This document shows, in pieces, positions 1 to 12,440 of a stretch of DNA of 64,000 nucleotides. The position numbers were made by a program, and so were the translations under genes. Below the pieces are notes generated by a model, which was not told the DNA's origin, made no database searches, and worked only from the letters and a program-made list of their open reading frames with translations. Numbering within the stretch: the first letter of the stretch is position 1; each line of letters begins with the position of its first letter. Origin of the DNA: Ustulina deusta (taxonomy: Eukaryota > Ascomycota > Sordariomycetes > Xylariales > Xylariaceae); contig JAJNNX010000065.1 in assembly GCA_023159155.1 (NCBI GenBank), positions 186,001-250,000 on the forward strand. Reading direction: 5' to 3'.

Positions 1-2520
1 CTTAAATTAAAAATATAAAATATTTTTATAAAAATATACTTAATATTAAACTAGTATTTAATTATATTAAATAATTTTACAAACTAAAAATAAATAAAAA
101 TATTTATAATATTAAAAAAAATATATATTACTATTTCAAGTAATATATTTTTTATTGCATTATTATTTAGATATATATAGTATAAGCATTTTAAACCTAT
201 ATAAACAATTAATAAATATATTATAAAATAAAAATAAAACTACTTATTTTTAAATTACTTAAAATATTAGTAATTCTAAACTAAAAATAATAAGTTACTA
301 TAAAGCAATAGAATATTTTTAACAAACAAAATTAAATATTAGCAAATTATTAATAAAACTTTAGAAATGCTTGCTAAATACTTAAGTTTGTTTTATTTAT
401 AACTTTATAATTATTTTTATTTAATTTAAAGTTAAAAAACTAGTAAAACTAGTTTAATAATTTGTTTATATAAACTATATTAAAAAATATTAAGTTTAGG
501 ACCTAATTATATAATATATTTAAGTTAATAAAAATACTAATATAAAATAAATATAATTATACTTATTAGTTTGTACATCTTTTTGCCTTTTTAGTATTTA
601 CTATAAAAAAAAGCTTTTACTTTTTTTATTATATAAACAACCTAGATAAGCCGGCCGAAATTGGGCTAAGCTCTATTATAAACACTGCTAAAATAGCGTT
701 AGTACATATATACTTTATAAACCAGATTTTTAGTAGCTCTGCGCTTATATGCTTTATTTTTAGCGCGTATATTCTGCTTGTACGTATAGTACTTATAGTT
801 ATAATAGTTATAGCTATTAATTACCTTTTAATAAGTTTTACGCTAGAAGCAATAGTTGCAACAAATAATAAAAGGCTTATTATTTAAAAAAAAGCAATAA
901 AATTAGCGTTAAACATAGTAATGCTAGCATAAAAAAAAAATTTAAAAAAATAAAAAATAAAAAATAAAAAACAATAGTAGCAAAGTAAAAAAGTAGTTAA
1001 AACTAACTAAAATAATAGCAGCGGCTAAAAAAAAAAAAAAAAAAAACAAGCTAGAATATTTATATATAAATATATTAGCTTTATAGGCAATTTATATATA
1101 ATTTATGCTTAAATTACTAGCTTTAATATTTATAATATATTTAAGTACTTAAAATATAACATTACATATATATTAAAATTTCTAATTAACTATATTATAT
1201 AAATACTAAAATATTTATATTATTAATAATAATAACTTTTATAGCAATAGTAATACTAATAATAACAATAACAATAATAATACTACTTATCCTATATATA
1301 ACTTATATACTTATATATCTATACTTATATTATCTTTAATCTTTTATTATTTTTATACTTAAATCAACCCTTTTTTATACGCACTTTTATTACCCCCCCA
1401 TTCTATATTCCTTATATTTAGTATATTTATATATATTAAATTAAAAATAACCTAATTAAAAAAAAAGAATAGTTGTTATGCTAGGTATACCAGAACTAGT
1501 ATATATTTGCTATATATACGTACTATATTTGCTCTTATTTCAATAAAAACCCTTTTTTTTATAAGCTTTAGTCTTATAAGCTAACCTTACTAAATATACA
1601 ATTTATCCCTCTATATATTATACCTGACCTTGTGAACTTCCTATTTATAACAGTTTTAATAATATATAAGTTATACTAATATATAATAACTATAATTTAT
1701 ATATAAATAATAACTTTTTATAGCTTTATTTTTTAAACAAAATATAGTTTATTTTTTATAAACTATATTATAGTTATATTATATAAATATTAAATATTAG
1801 AATTTTTAGTTTATTAAAAAAAAAAGCTTAAAAATAAAATTAAAAAAATATTTAAAAGCTGCTTTAGCGTTATATTTTTAAAAAAAAACATAATTATAGT
1901 ATATAAATAGGCTTGTAATATTATTTTATTACTAAAAACTATTAAAAAAACATAAATAATAGCTAAAATATAACTAAAAAATATTTAATTATTATTATTT
2001 TTAAAATATATTATATTTAAAAATAAAAATATTGCTTGTAAAGTTTAGCTAATACTTATATTAACCAATTAACTTAAAATATTTAAATATTAGTTTAAAC
2101 CGGGCTAAATAAAAATTATAATACTTATAAAAAACTAAAATTTATAATATATAACTTAGAAATTAGCTAAGCACTACTTTTTTTTTAATAACCTACTATA
2201 AAAGCTGTTTTTTATAAAAGCTAATAAAGCCCTTAACTAGAAAGCCAAAAAAATTATAATTTTAAAAACATACGTTAAGCTATTAAAAGCTAAACTAGCT
2301 AAAAAAACTATATTAAAGCGCAAGTCAGTCAAATTACTACCTAGTTATTGTTTTATTTATATAACCTATATATAGCAAGTCAAACAAAAATTATAATAAT
2401 AAATGCTATATATAAATAAAGCTAGAGATAAAAACGTACTAGAAACAAAAGAAATAAAAACTAAAAATATAATTAAAGTTAGAACGTTTTAATATTTAAT
2501 AAAAACACTAAGGTTGGCTA
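1..2520. repeat. AT-rich block, RIP-like decayed repeat DNA
   Basis: Almost pure A+T with long homopolymer runs and stops in all frames. C and G survive only in small islands, for example around 640-860 and 2290-2450. The change to ordinary composition at about 2500-2600 is abrupt. This is the usual look of transposons inactivated by repeat-induced point mutation in ascomycetes (family knowledge). The identity of the ancestral repeat cannot be read. No gene is seen. Confidence 0.8.
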
Positions 2521-5500
2521 TAAATACCATGTTGTACTATAAATAATAGCTTTGAAAGTTGGTGGGTGGCTATTTTAGTGGCTGGGTCGCGATGGGGTGG
2601 TTCGCAAGGGGGGGTGTTAGCTTATACAAGATATGCTTTACTCCTAGACCGGTTTTAGCAAACATAGCTTTATTCGTAATTCTTTTTCTAAAACTGTAAT
2701 ACAGGGTAAGATTTGTAGAAGGGATGAAGTGTCATTTCATGATGCTTTCGAATCACTAAGAAGAGCTATTTAACAGATGAGCTCTATGACTGTACCTCGG
2801 AGGTCTGACATGCACACTAGAACACTGCAGGGGGAGGTTACGGAGGCCAAGACTTCAGAAGTAATCATGGAATCATCGTAGTAATGCACTTGGCGGCGAG
2901 AGATCCTGCGATTATTGGACCAATACTGACCATCCTGAGCACAGTTATGTGCTTTCTCAAATTTTAAAAAGCGATTGAAGCGAGAGGCCCTCCTAACTGC
3001 TTGATGTTGTCTGACTTAGAAAAACCTACTTAAAGAAATTGTATAGTTTCGACATGAGCTTGGAAGATCTTGATACCGTTCTCCGTCAAGATTAGCTTGG
3101 TAAAATAAGGGGTAAGTGAGGAAGGTCTCCATAGATGCCAGATTCTCTGCTATCGATTCGTGTTACGCAAGATATAAAGAACAATAGCAACTCCATCATA
3201 GTCAATGAATTACCGGGTGTGCAAAGCCATACAAGCGTACTCGTAAACCACCCAATAACTTATATTATATAACGCTTTTGAAGTTGAGAACTAGAGTTAA
3301 TCCCACTATGACTTTCTCTCCCATGGGTTACCGCGCAATATTTTCACAAGTAGCATGAACTTCAATTTATAAACTCCCAGCATTGACCTTCTCCCCACTT
3401 AGTCTCTCTTCCTTTTATCCCTTTGTTCATGACCCCCCTCCCCCGCCCGCCCGCTCTCCCAAACAATAAGGTCCCTGAAGTTTAGAAGGATATAAAGATC
3501 GTCGATAGCGGCTCTGTCTCCAACCCAAAACCGGAATTTTCTTGACGGGGTGCTCCCTCGTAGCAAACTGGTCAAACCCTGTTTTGATCACCATTCCCTG
3601 CTTGCATAGTTGTCAGTCGCCACCCAGGCGTACAGCTGCTCTATTGCCTGTTTATCTGTATCGATGGGGATATCTCCTTCATAAGTTTGGTCGCCCGGGC
3701 CCCATACAACTGAATCAGCATGTACTCGAAGTCGCACCGGAACGGGTTTCTGCCCACCAGCCCCGTGTTCTGGATATCTCGGTAGATCCCACCACCATTT
3801 AGTAAAAGCACAGAGGAACTCGGTGCCATATCAATTGCCCAAATATTCGCTTCCGAATTTGCACCCGAGCTCTGGCCAACCGCAGGCGGAAGATGCCTTT
3901 GTGTGAACACCACCACAGCCGATGAGTTCTCCCGTCGCTTTGAGGGGCGTTGACAAGACTATCAAGCTTTTCTTGTGTCTCATGCACATCCGTATCTGGA
4001 AGACCGCTTGTCGTGTATTTCATGAACTCTGGCTACCTCCGCAACCTGTGGAAGGCTGCAAGGCCTGACTGAGTGAGTGGCCTCACAATCACTACAGCAC
4101 CTGGCGTCAGTAATGGCCCATCCAAGCGCGCTTGTGCGTATTCCGGGACCACAGGAAACTTTTAGGGGATGGTTTTGGCTCGAAATGAAGTCTTGGTATT
4201 CTTAAAACTACCAAAGTAAAGAGTAAAATGACTGCGAGAATGCTTACGACGCTCGGTCTGGATCTCTGGATAAGGGTTACGTCAATCTTAGGGCCCTAGT
4301 GATTGGGGTAGTGTGGTCATGACCGTAATCCACGACTTCGCCATTTCGTGAACATAAATTAACATGAGCTAATTGTGAGCTAAATATAGGTGCTTAGATA
4401 ACATCTCAGTCATAATATGAAAGCAGTTCAGGCGCTAGTTGCCGTACATTTAAGTGACATGATTATCTTGGGTCGCCATCTACCAACCCTCCGTTTTTAC
4501 CCAAGCCGTAGCATAGGTATCTTACCGTAAGTCCCCAGTGAAAGGATACCTTACCCCACTCATTCAAAGGGGAACACGCACAGTTTGGCTAGTAAATATC
4601 AGTCATATAATATCGATTAAATGACGTAGTTGCACATATATTTGATTGGCCTCCCCTATTTCCCCTGCAGACTCCGTCACTTGCTGGTAAATCCGAAGGA
4701 GATTTTGACGCAAGGCGCCAACCCAATATGCTCAGGGGGTGGAGCGACGGACGAGTGTACATTCTAGTTGCTATCATGTGTAGCTGCCGCCAGTGCTCGG
4801 GTTAGCTGCCGCCAGTGCTCGGGTTGAAGACTGGCCTGTGCCCTCGTGAAGGTATTCCAAAGAAAGGTTTGGAAGAGCGATATCAACGGAAATATGAATA
4901 GGTACCCAAAGCTACACAATATTATATCGGTAGTTTCGGTCCTCATGTGGGAGTGAGGGGCTATACTACAGGGTGGATAGATAGACTCCAATGCAGTCAG
5001 GTCAGTGGTAAATAGTAGTTCAAGCTCAATAGAATTGTCAATTGATTCCTGAAGCTCCTACATATCTAGGAGTGCTAGGGTTGGACACAGCCTATGTTAA
5101 TTTTAGTGGCCTCGTTGCCTTTACAGCAGATCTCTTGCCTACTACGCACCATATGTCGTAGGGCTTTGGGGGCTAATATTTAGTCATGAAGAGAAGATGA
5201 CAGAAATTATGATGGTAATGTAAGAAGCGCACACTTTCAGTTGCCTTAATAGTGAGCCCTGCTTCAAATAGGGCTGCACATTAAGGACATGGCTCGCTCA
5301 AAAATGAATTTTCGGCAAACGGAAATCTTAAATAAGCTTGGGTTATTGACATAATTCTCGGGCAATTGGAAATTTATCCTCAGTTGACTCATTTATGACT
5401 GTAATTAGAATATATAATCATAACTTAAGTTGTGTTGCACAAATGTGTCACCGTGCTATACTTGTGGAACAAAGTAGCATGCATGTAGCTTAGAATTCAC

Positions 5501-8500
5501 CACGAAAGAGTCAAAGGGTCTTCACGCCAAAACATCGACCATGGGCCATACCAATGACAGTTGACCTCCTAGCAAAAGGGGCGTGTAGTAAAGTGCCAGT
5601 AACGTTGGGATTGCCAGGCTGCGGGTAGGCTCTGGTCCACCCGGGGTTCGGCACCGTGGCATCAAGACGTCTTGGAGCAAGCTGCCATAGGCACTGATTC
5701 AATCTACCCTCAGAAAATTATTTCCCCATTCGTTTCGGATTGGATTCAGCTCATCTTATCATCGATAAACAGTGAAAACTATTACCAAGCAGCCGAGACC
5801 ACCAAGTCGAGGCTGAGAAGCACAGGCTGTCGCAATATTCCGGATCACTTCCAGTAGCGCGGCATCTAGTTGCCACAGTACTATCTAAACTATAAGTTGA
5901 GTCTCTTGTAACATCAAGAAGATAGGCAGTCCTACTATTCCTTAGGGAGGTTTGTTCGGTTTCGAAGCACACGCGGAAATATCGTAAGACAAATATCCCA
6001 CCAGTATCATGGACTGAGAGTATATTTAAATTACGAATATGAGACTCTGCGGAGCCCAACCTAGTGTGACACGTCAAGAGTGTGGCATCTTGACATTCAA
6101 GACATCGCCACACTTAATGTCGGGGGGAATTGTTGCCTAGGAATAACCGAAATTTTCATTGTGGGCAGAGGTCTGCATTGATGAGGTTTAATGCAGGCAA
6201 CGTGACAACTTCCATCCCATGGTGTGGGTGCTTTTGAGTTCAAGTCGAATTAAAATAGCTACAACTCTTGTGTTTAGTTGTATGGTAGACACACGTGTTA
6301 ATTCCCACGTATAAAACACTCACTAGTTTGGCTTGTGATTGCCATCATAGCGTGAACGCTTATTTAACGCTTCCTCAATATTTCCTCAGGATTCGTGGAA
6401 ACGCAATTAGGATATAATTATAGAGGGCTATTTTTATCCAGAAAAGGATTGGTCTCCATGTTTGAGGCTCTTCCTTCACGAGCTTGTGATCGAATATATA
6501 AGAACCCCACCAAAAATTCACTAGTGCAAGGGAGGGTTACACAAATGTTGTTATTCTTCTGGGATAGACTTGTAGATGTTAAATGCATATATGGCCTGGA
6601 CTCCTGCTGCTTAGTTCGGAGATGATCAGTATCTTCAACTCCTTGTACTTACAGGCGTATTTACCTGCGGCTTATGTAGCCTTTCGTTAGGAACGGGTGC
6701 ATTAAGAAGGGATAGCATAACGCAGGGTTCATTATAATATATGGCTTCAACCTAACCTCACTATATATATATTGGCCTATTCTACGTTACTTTATATACT
6801 ATATCAAAGGGCTAATTCGAAAATATATTTTCCTGGATGAGAAAGTATTGTGAGTTTGATACCCTCCGGCGGATGTATATATGGATTGTTGCTATTTAGG
6901 CTCCTATCCCCCTCCAGGACTCCGATAGCCTGGCTAATTGACCAGAAACTTCACTTGCACTCACATCGGCGCGGTAGGGATCGACCGAGGTTGCTCTCGT
7001 GATAGGCGATGCTAGTAGAGAGGTAATGAGCGAATGTTGCTACGTCGCTTTCGTTCAGAATAATTATATGACCAGTAGGACAAAGAGGATATTTCGTATA
7101 TCGTGATAGGGGCCGGTAGTGCGTAGTTCTAGGTTCTCTGCACAACAACACATTCTTACGATATACCTGCTGTACCCATTATGATAGGTATGTTTCTTGT
7201 AACCTCAAAATTATCAGCTGTGATCATGGGAACGACCTTCGGCCAACTCTATCATCGAGACACTAGGCCATAGAGGCTGAAAGCACACATACGTGACCCC
7301 TCAAACGAAAGGGGTACCCGAAATGCAGTCTTCTGCCTCTCAAATAAAGCGTCGAGAAGAGACCAATCACCAAGTATCTATTGGCCCACGACTGTGGATA
7401 CTAACGTGGAATCCTGCTCGGTGAGGGGATAAGAGGAAAAGGGTATTGACTCACTAAAACGGATGCAATACGAGCCGCACTAGTATGCCGTGCAGTATAC
7501 GAATTTCTCCACTCGAAACCTCATTACCGTTGAGTTGTACATAAATTTTCTCGCTAATGATGTGCGGTGAGTAGATAACACGAGACCTCGCATGCAAAAG
7601 TCTTACGAGCTGGGCCCCTTCGGGAGACGGCTTGCGTAAAGGCACAGAGCTTGTGATGCCACCTTGCGCAATAACGATAGTCAGATGCAGAACTATCAGT
7701 GGTTAACTTGTGGCAAGCCTTCTGGAAATCAATCCCTAAACTAGGCTAGGAGCGGTAGAGGTCTCATAAGAAACCCCTGAATCTAAACGGGTGGCTCCGT
7801 TCGGGGCATGAAGAGTAGGGTACCTTTTTTGGCTGTATATGGTTTATATTCAGCTGGCAATTTACCTTGACAATAATACCTAACGCGTCCCCTATGGTCT
7901 CAAGTAAGCCGGTAGTGCTTTAGCGGCTCGAGGGTGAGGAAGAAGATCCGCCTCTACGTCAATCCTAGCGATATCGGATTTAATCTAAGAAGATCGACTA
8001 TAACACTCTTATAGTTAACAACACACTATCTGGTAGTACGATGAAGACTCGTGGGCCGACAACACAACATTAAGGAAGAAAATAAGCACCTGATCTTATA
8101 GGTTATAAAATACGTCCAGGCAAGTCAAGCACTCAAGCTACAACGTCGTAAACGTTGCTCTGCATACATGTTTGATTTAGAGATGTAAACCCCCGAGCTG
8201 AAGACGATTCGGCAAGGCCAGACGAGTGCGTTAAATTAAGAACAGGACTCAACCTAGGTCAGGACGAAGTTGCTAAGAAGGAACGCACGTTTCGGCCCTC
8301 TCTACGAAGCATCGGACCCTGCCAACCTTGGCATCGCCTTTGAACACAATTGTTCCTGACCCTAGTGCCGAAGAGCGCCGTCTCAACAACACCTAAGAAA
8401 TCCTGCTACAAGCTGAAATGCGTACGCGGGCCCGAGATCACCGATTGCTGTACGGCTGAAGACCTGCATTGTGCAGTGTGGCTGGACATCTTTGACCGCA

Positions 8501-10300
8501 AGTCACTGATGTGACAGGAGCTCTCGTAACGTAGTGGGCATATTGGTGGCGGCAATAATTTTGCATGTGGGTGCACGAGGCGTAATTGAATGAATTATGA
8601 CGATGCCACTAAGCTACTAAGCTACCCGTGTTCCCATACATCAGCCATGCTGTATAGCAAGCAAGGCGTAGGGTAGTGGTAACATGACTGAATGCATACT
8701 GCATGACAGTGAAATGGGAATAACCTCGCAGTCGTCTTACATTAGAAATAGGCAGATACTTATCGGTATGTCTCGATGTATTTGATCACCCTACACTTAT
8801 AGTACGCAGTCACATGGTCGCTTTCGGGCAGCTCTTGAGCGGTGAGCCGCGGTCGTCCTGGCGTCATGCTCACATAACCCGTGTGTAGTGGTATCAACGG
8901 TGAACTTCATACCTCGGCGAGAGCAATGTGTAGAAACTGTGGTAGGGCGTGTCCAACGTTGCTCGGATTGCAGCTGTCTTCTGCCAAATCTTGCTGGTTA
9001 TGGAGGCGTTAGACGCCGAATAAGCGTGCCGCTGAGCGATCATGCAAAAGACCCCATTTATCATGAGTGGCTATCATCTTGACATGCTCCGGGGAGTTAA
9101 TGGAAGACTAGCCATGCGCATATGCCTAGATCGAATCAAGTGATAGGATCGAGGGTACCGGCGAAAATGCACCCGAACCCTGTCGCTTCAGATAGATCAA
9201 CTTGAGTCTCAGAGATGCGAGGAACGAGCGTCACGTGAAAGCCAACAAAGCGGCCCTTGCTACTACTGTATGGTATATGTAATTACATTTGATGGCGGGG
9301 CGATGTGGAAAGGCTTGCCGTAAAGAGCTTTACGGTGGTCACGACAGAAGCCCGATGGAACCGTGGGAGAGTATGAATGAATACGTACAAGCAAGATGAG
9401 GGGCATCGGATAATGCCGCTCGACAGGGCGTGTTGGAGGGTTTTGGAGAATAGAGAGCACGGCCGCTGCTCGCGCGTTCCAACGAACGGCATGAGGCGAT
9501 GTGACCTTTAATCTCTGATTGAAGTACCTAGATGATTTAGGATAGGATTCCACTCGACTTGGATTGGGACAGTAGGAGAAGAATGGAGAAAGCTGAAACA
9601 TGTCCTGCTTATCCCGGACTCTAGGGAGGTTGATCTAGTGTTGGTTATTGGGGCTTATAAAGGACCGACCGGACTCAGTGGTCGGCGTGGTTCGTGGGAA
9701 TTAACTGCTGGTATGTGTTTCTATTTAACACTGACTTACACTTGAAAACCATCATCATTCGTATTTGGGATGTTGGAAGGAATACATCTGAATCATGTTT
9801 CGAAGATACCACCCCACCTGGTATTGACTCTCACCACCGATACTAATTATGCGTACTACACTATGTATAGCAGATACCGCAAACGGGTAAGGAAGGGCCG
9901 GATCGTACTTTATTTGGCAACAAAAAGAACAGAGACGTTCGTTGCATCGGGTCGGTTGCCCCAAGTAGGCGAAACTGAAACGGTGGGAGATACTAACGAG
10001 ACCCTCTCGCAGGGGTTTCCTTTGGATTTGGCTTGATCAGGAGCCTGACCTAAGTCTATTATGCAACTGGGCATTTTTTGGGTATTATCTGGGTACTGGC
10101 TGGGGAGCCAGGCATGTTGCGTGATCCCGCTGGCTGCATGATCAGATATCGTCGTCAGTCAGAACGGACTGGAAATTGCCGCTTGGTATTAGTGTAAGTC
10201 GTCTAGAATCGCCGAGATCCCTCGCTAGGGACTGGCATTTGTGAACATCACCAGGGGATTGATTTATCAGAGACTTGCAGGTTGAGGTTCTCGTTATTCG
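2521..10300. other. Gene-poor stretch of ordinary base composition
   Basis: About 7.8 kb with balanced composition and many CpG, so it is not RIP-eroded, yet no open frame reads like a conserved protein and none can be extended with good splice sites. The only faint candidate is a pair of overlapping minus-strand frames between 4023 and 3641, which I cannot recognise; they could be chance or a decayed gene. No tRNA or rRNA was recognised. Apart from the 22-bp duplication at 4781, nothing structured was seen. Confidence 0.55.
4781..4824. repeat. 22-bp perfect tandem duplication
   Basis: The 22-mer beginning TAGCTGCCGCCAGTG occurs twice, back to back, at 4781-4802 and 4803-4824 with no mismatch. 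It is far more GC-rich than its surroundings. A perfect duplication in non-coding DNA suggests a recent slippage event. No function is evident. Confidence 0.9.
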
Positions 10301-10305
10301 ACGAC

Positions 10306-10333
10306 GTCAGAGGTGTATGGTCAGAGGTGTATG
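10306..10333. repeat. 14-bp tandem duplication
   Basis: The 14-mer GTCAGAGGTGTATG is repeated directly at 10306-10319 and 10320-10333. It runs straight into a TATGTATGCATAC near-palindrome. Non-coding context; no function assigned. Confidence 0.85.
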
Positions 10334-10456
10334 TATGTATGCATACACTACAGGAGAGGGCGCATATCCAAGATAAAAAGGATGCCAACCCGACTGTAGC
10401 TAGCGCCGGTAGGATTCGAGCATACAAGTACTAAGCTACTAGGGAGCTTTATACGC

Positions 10457-10472
10457 GTGTGTGTGTGTGTGT
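10457..10472. repeat. (GT)8 microsatellite
   Basis: Eight uninterrupted GT units in non-coding DNA. A simple sequence repeat, potentially polymorphic. Confidence 0.95.
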
Positions 10473-11539
10473 ACATCTCTTGTGTAGTACTGTACGCTAC
10501 TTGCACACACTACATACCCCATCAACTTCTTTGACTATGGGCCAATGACGCCGGTGGGCACTTACCAACTTGTGTATGTACATATCCAAACCCGTATCCA
10601 ACCCTGGACATTATTCGAACACCCGGGAAAGCGAGAAGAGGCCCCCGAAACAACTGCTTTTGCACAGTAGACGTGTGATTGGTTGCCGAACCCATGCAGC
10701 AATTGATCGCCACCGCTGCCCATCTGGAGGACAAAGCTCAGCGTCACCACGAGGCAACAGACATGATGTTTGTCGGGTCATCAGCATGTTGACTCGCTCT
10801 CATTCGGTACAACGGATTGCTGGACAAATGAGTGTGGCAGGCGGTCGCTTGTAGTGGAATTGGGATTGATGGCCCCAATGTTCCGGACCTGCTGCCCCTT
10901 TCCGTCTGAAGCAGGGAAGAGGTGTTGGTGTTGCCGTTGCCGGCTGTTCACCTTGCGACTCCTAGTCAATTGTGCCACACTTGTGGAAGCTGCTGAAGTA
11001 TCATTATCCCGCGGATCACACCCAGTTTGGAAGTGTCCATGTTGTTGCGGCGTGTTGGATCATGCGCCCGCATCATCGTCCGTGGGCGGCCACACTGAAC
11101 ACCCTGGCGATATCAACATGTGCACGCTACTCTTGAGATGTAGGTGGTAGACTACAAATCATTTCTTTCTCTACTTTTCGTGTAATATATGTATGGCGTG
11201 TGGTTAGGCGACCCGCCCTAGCAAAGTGGCTGCGTGATGCCACGGACTAAGTAATGCAAGCGTATCAATGCTTCTCATCATGTAGCCTAGTAGTGTAGGT
11301 TAATGAAGGGAACTTGAAATTGGGTGAAGGAGTCCTGTAGGCATATTTGGAGGCCGCATTTGGAACATCGGCTAATATATGTATGATAGGGTTGATCTGG
11401 TGTAATTTAATCAGTGAAATCTCGGGGCGATTTACGAGTCATAATGATTTTCGGCTTGTACACTATCCATGTGAGACGTAAGACTGTAGGTATTAGGTAC
11501 TGACAATTTACTGTAATGTGCTGATGGTTGGCATTGCTA

Positions 11540-12440
11540 ACTCTAGGTAGGTACCTAGTTACAAATAAGGTATGGATAAGTAATTACATACAATATAGGT
11601 AGGTAAGCCGTTATGGTACCTATATGGAGTACCTAGTGTATACAGGTACTGCGGTGCCTAAGTGAGTTTACCTTGGCGAGGCTCGGGTATTGTTAACAAC
11701 ACACCCAGAATCGTGTCTGATACCTACCTATAGTTAGTGTAGGTACCTACTGGAGTAGGTATTGTGTCTAGATAGGTAGGTAGTGTACTGTAGTACACTA
11801 AATATTACTCCTGATGGAACTCACCACGTATGTAGGTAGTGAGTGAAGAAACGGGGGGTGTGGATGTACTTGCACTTCTCCCTAGATAGGTGGTCCGATA
11901 TTAGCCTTTGATAATCCTAGCAAGGTTAGAGAAAAACATCTCTTCGCAGGCTCAGAGGAATATACACTACAGCATTCGCGATGTGAATGAGTGCCTATTC
12001 GGAGCAAAGTTATTTGTGAGGACATACCCAGCAGAGACATGGGTGGCATTGGAGTACCTATAGCTAAGTATTAGCATACCCGTAGTCGTGTAGGTAGTGT
12101 ACAGTGCAGGATAAGCGCTAAATGTGCCATTGTGACCTGGACGTTTGCTGATGGCCCTGCGTGTTACCTCGGTACTAAGTGTAGTGCACTTGGTACTGTG
12201 TTTACTAGGCAATAAAAGGTGCCTAGAAACATTACCTTGGTAGAGGTGCTGAGTTGGTGGTTGGAGGCGTTTGTGCCTGCCAGCTTAGGTACACTACCTA
12301 CACTTAGCTACATGTAGGTAGGTACTGGAGCGTACCAGGTAGTGTATGCTAGCTTCTTATGGGGCTCCGTACAATGTGATGATGGCGACGATGATGACTA
12401 GAGTTTACTATGTACCCTGTAGAGTTTAGGTAGGTACTAC
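11540..12440. repeat. Cluster of GTAGGTA/TACCTAC motifs
   Basis: Within about 900 bp the heptamer GTAGGTA or its complement TACCTAC, and close variants, recur more than a dozen times in both orientations. Examples lie near 11545, 11600, 11720, 11740, 11775, 11830, 12090, 12290, 12315 and 12428. Several are joined into palindromes around GGTACC. Spacing is irregular, so this is not a simple tandem array. It could be remnants of a palindromic interspersed element or a set of protein-binding sites. Confidence 0.6.

Noticed and set aside
10770..11150. 126-codon plus-strand frame
   Set aside because: Cys/Arg-rich, overlapped by frames on the other strand, no motif and no splice context; looks like chance.
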